Part shown: positions 8,309 to 17,034 of the stretch, one piece after another
How positions within the stretch are numbered: position 1 is the stretch's first letter
How the letters are laid out: the number at the start of each line of letters is the position of its first letter
Assembly: GCA_937873385.1 (NCBI GenBank)
Contig: CALMYC010000323.1
Span: 1 to 36,275 of the forward strand
DNA: 36,275 nt
Direction of reading: 5' to 3'
Source of the DNA: an uncultured Flavobacteriales bacterium
GTDB taxonomy: Bacteria; Bacteroidota; Bacteroidia; Flavobacteriales_F; PHOS-HE28
Position numbers and translations under genes: made by a program
The notes under the pieces: generated by a model
What the model was told of the DNA's origin: nothing
Databases searched by the model: none
The model's input: only the letters and a program-made list of their open reading frames with translations

Positions 8309-9100
8309 ATGAGCGAAGCACTGAAAGTCCCCACCATGGCCGAGTTCGCCGCAACAGGTGAAGTCCCGGAAGTCCTCTTCTGGGTCGGCTGCATGGGCTC
8401 CTTCGACGATCGGGCGCGCAAGATCACCAAAGCGTTCGTGCGCATCCTGAACAAGGCCAACGTGAAGTTTGCGGTGCTGGGGCAGGAGGAAAGCTGTACC
8501 GGCGATCCGGCGCGGCGCGCAGGCAATGAGTTCCTCTTCCAGATGCAGGCGTTGCAGAACATCACCGTGCTGAACGGCTATGGCGTGCAGCGGATCGTGT
8601 CGGCGTGCCCGCACTGCTTCAATACCCTCAAGAACGAATACCCCGCGCTGGGCGGCCAGTACGAGGTGATGCACCACACCCAGTTCATCAACGCGCTGAT
8701 CAAGGAAGGGCGCATCAAGGTGGAAGGCGGGTCATTCCAGGGCAAGCGCATCACCTTCCACGATCCCTGTTACCTCGGCCGTGGCAATGGCGATTACGAG
8801 GCCCCGCGCGAGGTGCTGCTGAAATTGGATGCCGCGCTGGTGGAGATGAAGCGCAGCAAGGAGAAGGGCCTCTGCTGCGGCGCCGGCGGCGCACAGATGT
8901 GGAAGGAGGCCGAGAAGGGCGACAAGGAAGTGAACGTGGAACGCACCGAGGAGGCCGTGGGCACGGGCGCCAAGATCATTGCGGCAGGCTGCCCCTTCTG
9001 CAACACCATGCTCACCGATGGCGTGAAGGCCGTGGGAAGCGAAGGCCAGGTGGTGGTGAAGGATATTGCCGAACTGATCGCGGAGGCGGGGGAATTGTGA
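8309..9100 (+). CDS. (Fe-S)-binding protein with two CCG domains (HdrB/GlpC-like)
   Basis: 263 residues from ATG 8309. The frame is open back to 8216, but that extension is only translated repeat. Two cysteine-rich CCG modules are visible: the first with VGCMGSFDD, ESCTGDPARR and SACPHCFNTL, the second with HDPCYLGR, LCCGAGG and AGCPFCNTML. In heterodisulfide reductase B/D and in glycolate or lactate oxidase subunits such modules hold non-cubane Fe-S clusters that handle thiol or disulfide chemistry. It probably works with the membrane Fe-S protein at 6290 as a two-part redox complex of unknown substrate. It is the last plus-strand gene of the cluster. The 78-nt gap to the convergent YjbR-like gene shows no clean terminator. 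Confidence 0.88.
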   Translation: MSEALKVPTMAEFAATGEVPEVLFWVGCMGSFDDRARKITKAFVRILNKANVKFAVLGQEESCTGDPARRAGNEFLFQMQALQNITVLNGYGVQRIVSACPHCFNTLKNEYPALGGQYEVMHHTQFINALIKEGRIKVEGGSFQGKRITFHDPCYLGRGNGDYEAPREVLLKLDAALVEMKRSKEKGLCCGAGGAQMWKEAEKGDKEVNVERTEEAVGTGAKIIAAGCPFCNTMLTDGVKAVGSEGQVVVKDIAELIAEAGEL

Positions 9101-9178
9101 GCGACCACCATTGGTTCCCCGGGGGGGCTCGCCGGAAACATCCATAAAGAGAAGCGGACCCTGAGGCCGCGGACGGCC

Positions 9179-9511
9179 CTACTTCAACGCCGTTGCGTTT
9201 CCGATCGCCAGTTCAAGGCCCTTTCGGAAAACAGCTTCACTCGCCTCGCTCAACTCCACGAAGGTCGCGCCCTTTTCGCCCCATTTGTTCGGCACGGGAA
9301 AGTAAACCTGCGGATGATGCGCGTTCAGTTCCGTTTGCTGTTCGGTGGATAGCATGAAAACGGCCCGCTGGTCTTCCACCCAAAGCGTCATGAATATTTT
9401 GGAAGGCTTTCCCTTCGGCCCGGGCACGCGGTAGGCACCCTTGCCGAAGTGGTCGTGCTCGGTGGCCCCGGGCAGCGCCATGGCCAGTTTGCGTGCTGTA
9501 AAGACGTCCAT
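9179..9511 (-). CDS. MmcQ/YjbR family protein
   Basis: 110 residues. The compact MmcQ/YjbR fold is recognised from the N-terminal ARKLAMALPGATEHDHFGKGAYRV-type region (given here as its key pieces LPGATE, HFGK and YRV), FMTLWVED and a C-terminal helix starting near ELSEASEAVF. Family members are called DNA-binding by similarity, but a molecular role is not established. The ATG at 9509-9511 is preferred; a TTG at 9526 would overlap the stop of the upstream protease gene. It starts 11 nt after that stop, so it is probably co-transcribed with it. Confidence 0.8.
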   Translation of the reverse strand: MDVFTARKLAMALPGATEHDHFGKGAYRVPGPKGKPSKIFMTLWVEDQRAVFMLSTEQQTELNAHHPQVYFPVPNKWGEKGATFVELSEASEAVFRKGLELAIGNATALK

Positions 9512-9522
9512 TCGCGGATGCG

Positions 9523-12500
9523 TCAATTCCCCAGCAACGTCTTCACCGCCGTGCCGAGCTGCTGGTCCACGCCATTGCTGAACAAGGCGGGATCATTCAC
9601 CTGCCGCACATCGGGCTCCAGCTCCTGGTTCTCCAGGTACTTGCCGCTGTTGTCCACCATGCCCACCTGCGGAATGCCGAAGATCACGCCGTTCTGCAGG
9701 GTCTCCCACCACACGGCGGTGCCGGTGCCGGGCACGGGCATGCCCACCAGCTTGCCGATGCCGAGGGCCTTGTAGGTGAAGGGGAACATGTGTGCATCGC
9801 TATAGTTGCACTCGTTCATCAGCACCACGCTGGGCCGGCTCCACTTGAACATGGGCTCGGTGCCGAGGTCCTGTCCGCGTGGCTCGATGTGCATGTACAC
9901 GTGCCCGCTGAGGAAGGTGGCGAGGTCGTCGTGCAGCCAGCCGCCTCCGTTGTAGCGGGTGTCCACGATCAGGCCTTCCTTGTCGTGGTACTTGCCCAGC
10001 ACGTCGGCATAGACGGTCTTGAAGCTCTCCACGTTCATGCCGCGCACGTGCACATACCCGACTTTGCCGTTGCTGAGGCTGTCCACGGTGTGGCGGTTGC
10101 GTTCCACCCAGCGGTGGTACAGCAGCTCGTTCTCAGCACCCCGGTCAATGGGCTTCACGGTCTCTTCCCAGCGGGCCTTGGTCTTTGGGTCATACAGGGA
10201 GAGCAGGGTGTTGTCGCCGGCCTTCCGGTTCAGCAGTGAGGAGGGATCTTCCTTGGAGGTGATGGCACGCCCATCGATCTTCTCGATCACCACGCCCGCC
10301 TTGATCTTCGAACCGGCCTTCACCACGGGCGAGCGGTCCATCACTTCGGCGATGGTAAGGCCCGGGGCGGTGTCGTTGGCATAGAACAGGCCCAGGCCGG
10401 CGGTGGCGTCACCGATGCCTTCACCGCTGTTGCCACGGTAGCGCCCCCCGGTGTGCGAGGCATTCAATTCGCCGAGCATCTCGCCCAGGAGGTCCGCGAA
10501 ATCATGGTCGTTGCTGATGTAGGGGAGGTAGGTGAGGTATTCCTGCTTGTAATGGTCCCAGTCCACGCCTTGCAGGTCGGTGCGGTAGAACTTCTTCACC
10601 ACCTGGCGCCAGACATGCTCAAAGAGGTAGTTGCGCTCAGCGGTCTCGTTCAGGGTCATTTCGCCGTTGATGCCCACGTTCTTCACTTCGCCCTTGTCGA
10701 GGTCCACGGTGGAGATGCCGCCGTTGTTGAGCAGGTAGAGGGTCTTGCCTTCCTTGTCCATCTCCAGGCTGCCGGGGTTTTCAGCGCCCATCTTGGCCAG
10801 GATCTTCGTTTCCTTGGTGCGCAGGTCGGTCTGCCACAGGTCGAAGCCCTTTTCAAATTCCGCGAGGAAGTACAGCTTCTGTCCGTCCTTGGCAAGCAGT
10901 GCATCGGCGAGGTCCGCGGAGTTCACCGTGAGGCGCACCTTGCGGTCCTCAATGCCGTCCAGCTCGAATTTCAGCGGGGCAACCGTGGTGTCCTTGACTT
11001 CCTTCTTGTCCTTTTTCCCTGTTTTGGCGGTCGCTTCCTTGCCATCCTTGCCTCCTTTCTCTTCCTTCCTCCGGTCCTTCAGCAGCTCATATTCCTCCTT
11101 GTTCAGGTTGAACGTGTCCAGGGCCGCCTGCGTGAAGAACATGGCGTACACGTCCTGTTGCCCGCCCCAGCTGGCCTGGCTCTTGTAGCCGTCGCGGCTG
11201 CTGAACCAGATCATGGCCTGGCCGTCCAGCGCCCATTTGGGATGGCCGCCGCCGTAACCGCTCTTGGTGAGATTCACCACCGGCCGGTCGCCGGTGGCGG
11301 ACACCAGCCCGCATTGTTCGATCCACTGCTTGTCCTGCAGGAACTGCACCAGCAGCCATTTGCTGTCCGGGCTCCAGGAGAAGTACTGGTCCCCGTCGCT
11401 GTAACTGTAGTTCTTGTCCGCGGGCAGTACGGTGCGGCTCTTCTTGGTGGCCAGGTTGTACACCTTCACGGCGGTGCGTTCCTCCAGATAGGCCACCTCT
11501 TTTCCATCCGGGCTCCACACGGGCTGGAACTCCTCGGCGGGCGTGGCGATCAGCGGCTCTTCCTTCAGCACCGTGGCATTGAAGAACTGGTTTTCCTCCT
11601 TGCGCACCAGCGAGGTGGTGTAGATGTTCCAGCTGCCGTTGCGCTCGCCGGCGTAGATGATGCTGCGGCCGTCCGGGCTGAAGCTGGCTGAGCGTTCCTG
11701 CTCCGGCGTGTTGGTGATGCGGCGCGTGGTGCCCTCCTTCACCGAGGTGACGAAGACCTCGCCGCGCTTCACGAACACCACTTCCTTGCCATTGGGCGAG
11801 GGCGACATTTCCGTGGCCCCGCCCTTCACCGGCTCGGTGCGCTCGGCCACATGCCGGCTGTCCACGGCGGTGGTCACCATCAAGGGTTGCGGCTGCCCGC
11901 CATCGCGCAGGGTGTAGATCAGGCCGCGGAAGGCGAAGCAGAGCAGGCCGTCGTTGCTGATGGAGAGGTAGCGCACGGGGTCCTTGTCGAAGGCGGTGAC
12001 CGCGGTGGGTGTTCCGCCCGTGGCGGGCAATTTGAAGATGTTGAACGAACCGCTCTGCTCATTCAGGAAATAAAGGGTGCGCCCGTCGCGGCCAAACACC
12101 GGCTCGCGGTTCTCCCCGGCGAAACTGCTGAGCTTGGTGTACTGCTTGCTGCCCAGGTCGTAGCTCCAATTGTCGCGCGTCACCGACCACGTGTGGGGTT
12201 TGCGGAACCCGTCCTCATACCCTTTTACGTCCGTGTAGGCCAGTTGGCGGCCATCGGGGGAGTAGCGGGCGTTGAGCGCGGTGGTGGTCAGGATGCGCAG
12301 CGCCTCGCCGCCACCCACGGGCACCCTGTACAACTGGGGGAAGATGCCCGAGGGGAATTGCCGGTCGTCCGTGCTGCTGATGCGGTAACTGGAGAAGAGC
12401 ACGCCCTTGTCGTCCGGCGTGAAATCGCTGGGCACATCGCCCGCACTGTTCTCGGTGAGCCGTGTGGCCGGCCCACCCGTGGCAGGCATGATGAACACGT

Positions 12501-12764
12501 CGTTGTTGCCGTGGCGGTCGCTCGCGAAGGCGATCCACTTCCCGTCATGCGACCACACAGGTGAGCTTTCATAGGCATCGCTGGTGGTGAGCAGCGTGGC
12601 ATTTCCACCGTTGGCATCCACAGGTCGCCCTGGTAGCTGAAGACGATGGTCTTGCCATCGGGGGAAATGGCTGGATAGCGCAGCCAGCGTGCCTCGGTTT
12701 GTGCCATGGTGAAGAACGGAAGCAGGGTGGCTGCAATCGCCAAGGGCTTGACGGAAATTTTCAT
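9523..12764 (-). CDS. Tricorn-type S41 protease, frameshifted at codon 49
   Basis: The main open frame (1032 residues from GTG 12621) contains the beta-propeller blades of a tricorn protease (SPVWSHDGKWIAF, ASFSPDGRSIIY), a Lys-rich linker, the C1 helical domain, a PDZ domain (VVIEKIDGRAI) and the C2 catalytic core with VDTRYNGGG and NECNYSDAH, whose Ser (9799-9801) is the expected nucleophile. The signal peptide lies in another frame: ATG 12764 starts MKISVKPLAIAATLLPFF, then AISPDGKTIVFSYQGDLW up to codon 49 (12618-12620), after which homology continues one frame over as DANGGNATLL. Together they give about 1080 residues, the normal size. A loss of 1, 4 or 7 nt explains it; 7 nt would restore the usual two extra residues after GDLW. 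Without repair the protease body would lack its export signal. Confidence 0.85.
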
Positions 12765-12802
12765 GGTGTGGATGGTGCTTGGCCCCCGGTGGCTTGTTGG
12801 CT

Positions 12803-12810
12803 CAAATCTA
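12803..12810 (-). promoter_or_regulatory. -7 box TAGATTTG for the tricorn protease gene
   Basis: On the minus strand TAGATTTG matches the Bacteroidota -7 consensus TAnnTTTG exactly and would give a leader of about 30 nt before ATG 12764. No perfect -33 TTG was found; a TTC lies 23 nt upstream. Confidence 0.5.
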
Positions 12811-12836
12811 TGCGCCGTGATGGGTGGACCGGTGAA

Positions 12837-12864
12837 TTGTGATGGGTGGTTATGCCGAACTTTG
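12837..12864 (+). promoter_or_regulatory. Promoter TTG-N17-GAACTTTG before 12869
   Basis: TTG at 12837-12839 and GAACTTTG at 12857-12864 are separated by 17 nt, close to the Bacteroidota -33/-7 spacing. The -7 box differs from TAnnTTTG only at its first base. It ends 4 nt before ATG 12869, which would make the transcript leaderless. Confidence 0.45.
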
Positions 12865-12868
12865 TGCC

Positions 12869-13363
12869 ATGGAAGCAATCCTATCCCCCGCGTTGTCCAC
12901 CATGCCTGCGGAAGCCCGGGTATGGATCTACAAGAGCGCAACCCCGTTCACTCCGGCCCAATTGACCGTGCTCATGGAGGAAGGCAAGGAATTCACCGGC
13001 TCATGGACTTCACACGGCGCCGCAGTGGTCGCCGCGTTCGAGGTGATCGGGAGCCACTTTGTGGTACTGGCCGCCGACTTGCGTGACGTGGTGATCTGCG
13101 GCGGGGCCATCGATGGCAGCGTGCAGTTCATCAAGAAGCTGGAAGCCCGCCTTGGTCTTGCGCTTACCGACCGCATGGTGGTGCTCTACCGGGAGGATGG
13201 TGCGGTCAAGTCTTGCCGGGCCACCGAGGTTGAAGCTTTACTGAAGTCCGGTGAACTGACCGCGGATACGGAGGTCTTCGATGACCTCGTTGCCACCAAG
13301 GCCGATCTGGACGCCCGTTTCCGCACGCCGCTGCGGAACACCTGGTTGGCGCGGTACCTCTGA
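12869..13363 (+). CDS. Bacteroidota-specific small protein usually mislabelled 'ABC transporter ATPase'
   Basis: 164 residues. The pattern RVWIYKS, then FTGSWTSHG, HFVVLAADL, GGAIDGSVQFIKKLE, DRMVVLYRED and the C-terminal NTWLARYL follow a small Bacteroidota family that databases often call 'ABC transporter ATPase'. There is no Walker A or ABC signature, so that name is unsupported; function is unknown. Family members usually have about eight to ten residues before the P-x-x-x-R-V-W segment, which favours ATG 12869 over the internal ATG at 12902. It is divergent from the tricorn protease. In related genomes this gene often sits close to the Fe-S/MCE cluster seen here at 5277-9100 (from memory). 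Confidence 0.75.
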   Translation: MEAILSPALSTMPAEARVWIYKSATPFTPAQLTVLMEEGKEFTGSWTSHGAAVVAAFEVIGSHFVVLAADLRDVVICGGAIDGSVQFIKKLEARLGLALTDRMVVLYREDGAVKSCRATEVEALLKSGELTADTEVFDDLVATKADLDARFRTPLRNTWLARYL

Positions 13364-13450
13364 GCCCCCGAGGTTTCCAACGTTGCGTTGTTGGCGAATG
13401 GCCGGAAACGTTCGCCTCATTGCGCGCCGCTGGTGCGCAACTTCGCCGCT

Positions 13451-13858
13451 ATGCGGGAACGAATGGGGCAGTTGTGGCACCTGATACCGGCGGGCACCGG
13501 CGATATCATCGTGCTGCTCATCCAGCTGCTGGTCGCCCTGGCGTTGATCGGTTGGGCGTACAACCGGGGCTTCCGCGCCATGGAGCGCGGACCCATTGTG
13601 CGCTTGCCGTTGTTGACGGTGGCTTTCGGCTTGGCTTTGTTCGTGCGCAATGTGCATTCCGAGTTGTGGCAAACGTTGGTGGTGGCCGCAGCGGTGATCA
13701 TTGCGGGCTTTTTTGGAAGGAATGATGGCGGGCGCGGCATCGGCGTGCCCATGATGCTTATCGCAACCTTGCTGGGCCTGGGTTATGTGCTCAGCGCGTC
13801 CATCCTTGCACTGGTGGCCTTCCTGGTCTACTTCCTCAGCCCCGTATCCAAGCGATGA
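13451..13858 (+). CDS. Small integral membrane protein, function unknown
   Basis: 135 residues from ATG 13451 (the frame opens at 13388). About four hydrophobic helices are visible: IIVLLIQLLVALALIGWAY, LPLLTVAFGLALFV, LVVAAAVIIAGFF and MMLIATLLGLGYVL with a final ALVAFLVYFL. It ends in a short basic tail (SPVSKR). No family is recognised. It precedes the beta-helix gene by 19 nt, so the two are probably co-transcribed. Confidence 0.65.
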   Translation: MRERMGQLWHLIPAGTGDIIVLLIQLLVALALIGWAYNRGFRAMERGPIVRLPLLTVAFGLALFVRNVHSELWQTLVVAAAVIIAGFFGRNDGGRGIGVPMMLIATLLGLGYVLSASILALVAFLVYFLSPVSKR

Positions 13859-13877
13859 CCAGCAGGCAGGAAGACCG

Positions 13878-15899
13878 ATGAGGAAAGGCAAGCGGACAAG
13901 GCCCACCGTGCAATCCTGGCTCTTCGCCCTGGCCATGCCGGCCGTTGGCCTGTTCATGCTGTTTTCACTGATGCCCTATTCCCGCATGGTGAAGCCTTGG
14001 CCATGCGGCATCGTGCAGGCTGAGGTGATGGCCTACCAGGAACTGTTCGACCGCCGGCCAGGGCAGCATGTGAAGGGCCAAGCTGAGCAGTTCACCATCC
14101 TGGAGGCAGGGACCGGTGGGAAAGTGGTCTTGTCCGCGGGGGCGGATACGGCTACGGCCACCATCAGTCCGCTGGAGGCGAACGGAGGAACTGAAGCGGG
14201 TTTCATCCTTGATTTCCTTGCCGGCAAACCGTTCCGGGGCATGGGCAGCATGGTGCTGGTGCCGGCGGGCCTGCATTCGCTGGATGTGCTCTATGCCCAT
14301 GCGGTCGCGGATTCCCTGCCGATATTGGCACCCAAGGTCGAATTGGTGCTGTTGGTCCTGAACGGTGGGAAGCCGGTGCCGTACTTGGCCCAGGAACAGA
14401 TCACGCCGGGCTACTTGCTTCTGCACAGTGAGGTGGCCACGGAGTTGTTGGGCACGAAGGACCTGGGCGCACAAGGAAACAACACAGGGCCCGCCGCAAT
14501 TGACTCATCGGAGGCGGCGCGAAGGCAGCAAGTGCGCGGGGACCGGTTCGACACGGCAGCTACGGCTGCATTGGGAGTGCTGGCCTGTGCGGAACAACGC
14601 CCGGACCTGTTGCATGGGTCTGCCGGGGCATTGTACGACCGCATCACCGCGAGGGTGGAACCGATGTACCGCATGCGCGTGGAGAACCGCATGGACAGTA
14701 TGGTCAATGGAATTGGCGAGGGCTTCAAGCAAGCGCTATCAGACAGCGGAACAGAGCAGCGCATCCTCCGGTCGGCTGGCAGAATGCACGCGGACAGCGC
14801 AGCATGGGCAGCACGCTTTCTGGCCATCGATTCAGCCGCAGTGCCCGTATTGGCACAGGGCCGCAACATCGGCCTGGTCCAGGCCGAAGTGGACCATCGG
14901 CGTGCTGCATTCATGCAGCGGCTATTCGATCCGCAGCCTGAACGCTTCATCGGCAGGCCTGTGCACAACCCAACCCCCTCCGATGTCATTTTGGATCCCT
15001 GGCTTGCACAGTTCCGCACCCAAAAGGACACGCTCCGGTTCATCCGCGGCAAGTACAGCATCGACCACGACCTGGTGATCCCCAACGGCATGGCCGTGGT
15101 GCTGGAGAAGGGAACCCGCTGGTTCATGGCGCCGGGCGTGAGTGTGTTGATCCATGGCGAACTGCACATGCGTGGCACGGACTTGAACCCGGTCTTCATC
15201 CGTCCGCAAGGCGATGCGGCCTATGGTTCCATTGCGGTGAACGGTGACGGGGCCACGCGCGTGCGCATCCGGGGGCTGCGCATGAGCGGCGGCAGCGAAA
15301 TGCGTGCGGACGGCATCCCCTACGCCGGCATGCTCAGTTTCCACCGGGCCGATGTGCGCATGGAGCACTGCTCGATCGAGGGATCGCACGGGAAGGCGTC
15401 GGTGAGCCTGCGGCGCTGCAGCTTGGCCATGGATGATTGCACCATTTCCAACGCGGACCTTGCGGCCGTTGATGGATCGGAGGTCAAAGGGACCGTGGAG
15501 CGCTCGGCCTTTGCCAATTCGGCGGCGGGCATGTCCCTGCAGGCTGCACACCTGTTGGTGCGCGGCTGTTCATTTGCCGGCCTTCGCTCCACCGCATTGA
15601 GCGTGGGCCGCACCGGCAGAGTACTGGTCTCGGCATGCAGCTTCAAGGGCAACGGCACGGCCCTGGTGGCCACGGATGGTTCCGAAGTCCACGTGGACGG
15701 TAGTGATTTCGTGGGGAATGCCAAGGTGTTTGTGCTGCACCGCGACAGCCCCGTGCTTGGTGGCGCCACAATGGCTCTTTACACCAACAGTTTCACGGGC
15801 AATGCAACGGAGCGCGAAGTGGATGCCGCGAGCAAGGTGGTGCCGGGCGCTGCGGTGCCTGCGGAAGTTCTGCAGGAGTTTTCCGTGGCCAAGCGTTGA
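13878..15899 (+). CDS. Membrane-anchored right-handed beta-helix protein
   Basis: 673 residues from ATG 13878, 19 nt after the membrane-protein gene and preceded by AGGCAGGAAG. Residues about 14-35 (LFALAMPAVGLFMLFSLM) form a signal anchor. The middle is a helical region of unrecognised family (about 40-370). From about 385 on there are short beta-strand repeats with regularly spaced Cys, Ser and Asp (CSIEGSHG, CTISNADL, SAFANSAAG, CSFAGLRS, CSFKGNG, SDFVGNAK) that mark a parallel beta-helix of the pectate-lyase-like superfamily. No enzymatic active site could be assigned. An envelope-facing role is inferred from the anchor. The stop lies 15 nt before the end of the convergent DUF2461 gene. 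Confidence 0.7.
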   Translation: MRKGKRTRPTVQSWLFALAMPAVGLFMLFSLMPYSRMVKPWPCGIVQAEVMAYQELFDRRPGQHVKGQAEQFTILEAGTGGKVVLSAGADTATATISPLEANGGTEAGFILDFLAGKPFRGMGSMVLVPAGLHSLDVLYAHAVADSLPILAPKVELVLLVLNGGKPVPYLAQEQITPGYLLLHSEVATELLGTKDLGAQGNNTGPAAIDSSEAARRQQVRGDRFDTAATAALGVLACAEQRPDLLHGSAGALYDRITARVEPMYRMRVENRMDSMVNGIGEGFKQALSDSGTEQRILRSAGRMHADSAAWAARFLAIDSAAVPVLAQGRNIGLVQAEVDHRRAAFMQRLFDPQPERFIGRPVHNPTPSDVILDPWLAQFRTQKDTLRFIRGKYSIDHDLVIPNGMAVVLEKGTRWFMAPGVSVLIHGELHMRGTDLNPVFIRPQGDAAYGSIAVNGDGATRVRIRGLRMSGGSEMRADGIPYAGMLSFHRADVRMEHCSIEGSHGKASVSLRRCSLAMDDCTISNADLAAVDGSEVKGTVERSAFANSAAGMSLQAAHLLVRGCSFAGLRSTALSVGRTGRVLVSACSFKGNGTALVATDGSEVHVDGSDFVGNAKVFVLHRDSPVLGGATMALYTNSFTGNATEREVDAASKVVPGAAVPAEVLQEFSVAKR

Positions 15900-15914
15900 C
15901 TGCGCCAGGGTTGT

Positions 15915-16616
15915 TCAGGCAAGTGGATCGCCGTTGCCGTCGGTGGTGAGCACCGCGCTCATGTGGTCCATCCACGGCCGGATGGCCTGGTAGCTTTTGT
16001 TCACCTCTTTGAGGAACCCGGTGGCGAGCACTTCCTGGTCCGTAAAGCTTTGCCGAAAAATGAATTGCGTGCGGCGCAACAGGTCGAGGGCCTCATGCTC
16101 TTTCGGGAATCCACGTGGCGCGGTCTTGAGCTGGTGCCCCTCCAGCCCGCCCCAGGTCTTGCGCAGTGCGGCGGCCTGCAGCAGCTTTCGCCAGGTGCCG
16201 TGGTCGTACAGGATGATCATCCGGATGCGCCGCAGGTCCTCCGCCTCCGGGCCATAAAAGCCGCAGGCAATGAAGGACCCGCCCGGCTGGATGTGGAAGT
16301 AATAGCCGCCGCGCAAGTCAGGTTTCACGCGGTCCATGCGGCCGGCGAAGCGGGGCTTGAACGGCGGCCGGTCCTTGTGGAAGCGCTGGTCCGTGTAGAT
16401 GCGCAGCAGGGCTTCCTTGGCATCGGCAGTGGCGATCCGGTCATGGCCGTTCATGCCGGCGATCAGTGCATCGGTGAATGCGCGCATGTTGGCCAGGGCC
16501 GTTTCATACTGGGCCCGGTGGGCTTGGAACCATTCGCGTTCGTTGTGCTTGGCAAGGGACGAGAGGAATGCAAGTGTAGCGGGCTGAACGGTGGTTGTGG
16601 CGATCGGCATGTCCAT
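15915..16616 (-). CDS. DUF2461 domain-containing protein
   Basis: 233 residues from ATG 16614-16616 (another ATG lies at 16608-16610). The N-terminus TLAFLSSLAKHNEREWFQAHR, read here as FLSSLAKHN and EWFQAHR, together with IYTDQRFHKDRPPFKP, YYFHIQPGGSFIACGFY and a C-terminal DLLRRTQF-type segment, is diagnostic of DUF2461 (TIGR02453), a widespread family without a known activity. Length is normal. A TACTTTCG box ends 3 nt before the ATG, suggesting a leaderless transcript. It is divergent from the PhnA-like gene. Confidence 0.88.
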   Translation of the reverse strand: MDMPIATTTVQPATLAFLSSLAKHNEREWFQAHRAQYETALANMRAFTDALIAGMNGHDRIATADAKEALLRIYTDQRFHKDRPPFKPRFAGRMDRVKPDLRGGYYFHIQPGGSFIACGFYGPEAEDLRRIRMIILYDHGTWRKLLQAAALRKTWGGLEGHQLKTAPRGFPKEHEALDLLRRTQFIFRQSFTDQEVLATGFLKEVNKSYQAIRPWMDHMSAVLTTDGNGDPLA

Positions 16617-16619
16617 CGG

Positions 16620-16627
16620 CGAAAGTA
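16620..16627 (-). promoter_or_regulatory. -7-like box TACTTTCG directly before DUF2461
   Basis: Seven of eight positions match TAnnTTTG; only CCG separates it from the ATG. The same arrangement occurs before the genes starting at 19723, 20537 and 21547. Confidence 0.45.
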
Positions 16628-16662
16628 GGCTCAAGCCGCATCTGTTCCACCGAAGGAAAGGG

Positions 16663-16670
16663 TAGCTTCG
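16663..16670 (+). promoter_or_regulatory. -7-like box TAGCTTCG before the PhnA-like gene
   Basis: Seven of eight positions match TAnnTTTG. It would give a leader of about 15 nt before ATG 16691. No clear -33 element. Confidence 0.35.
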
Positions 16671-16690
16671 CAAACTGATAAAGCCTGTTC

Positions 16691-17029
16691 ATGCCCACCA
16701 CGCCCCCATGCCCTGAATGCCGTTCCACAATGACCTACCCCACAGGCCAAAGCCAAATGTGCGCTGAATGCGGCCATGAATGGAACCCCGATGAAGCGGC
16801 TGTCGAGGAGGCGGGCCTTGTGGTGAAGGACGCCAACGGCAATGTGCTCAAGGACGGGGATGATGTGGTGATGATCAAGGACCTTGCCGTGAAAGGTGCG
16901 CCCAAGGCGTTGAAGGCCGGCACCAAGGTGCGGAACATCAAGTTGGTGGAAGGCGGCCACAACATCGATTGCCGAATCGAAGGCTTCGGCGCCATGGCGC
17001 TCAAGAGCGAGTTCGTGAAAAAGGCCTGA
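16691..17029 (+). CDS. yjdM: PhnA/YjdM family zinc-ribbon protein
   Basis: 112 residues, the same length as E. coli YjdM. An N-terminal zinc ribbon with two Cys pairs (CPECRSTM and CAECGHEW) is followed by the conserved [16 protein letters not shown]-type (here MIKDLAVKG), [12 protein letters not shown] and GGHNIDCRI segments. The family was named after alkylphosphonate utilisation, but it is not phosphonoacetate hydrolase and its function is uncertain. It stands alone between a divergent DUF2461 gene and a convergent lipoprotein gene whose stop is only 5 nt away. Confidence 0.9.
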   Translation: MPTTPPCPECRSTMTYPTGQSQMCAECGHEWNPDEAAVEEAGLVVKDANGNVLKDGDDVVMIKDLAVKGAPKALKAGTKVRNIKLVEGGHNIDCRIEGFGAMALKSEFVKKA

Positions 17030-17034
17030 ACGGT

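Noticed and set aside
9101-9178. A terminator between the convergent Fe-S and YjbR-like genes
   Set aside because: Only imperfect GC-rich pairing (GGCCGC/GCGGAC region) was seen, too weak to call.
10453-11691. A 412-codon plus-strand open frame inside the tricorn gene
   Set aside because: It is opposite a confidently assigned protease and has no independent support.
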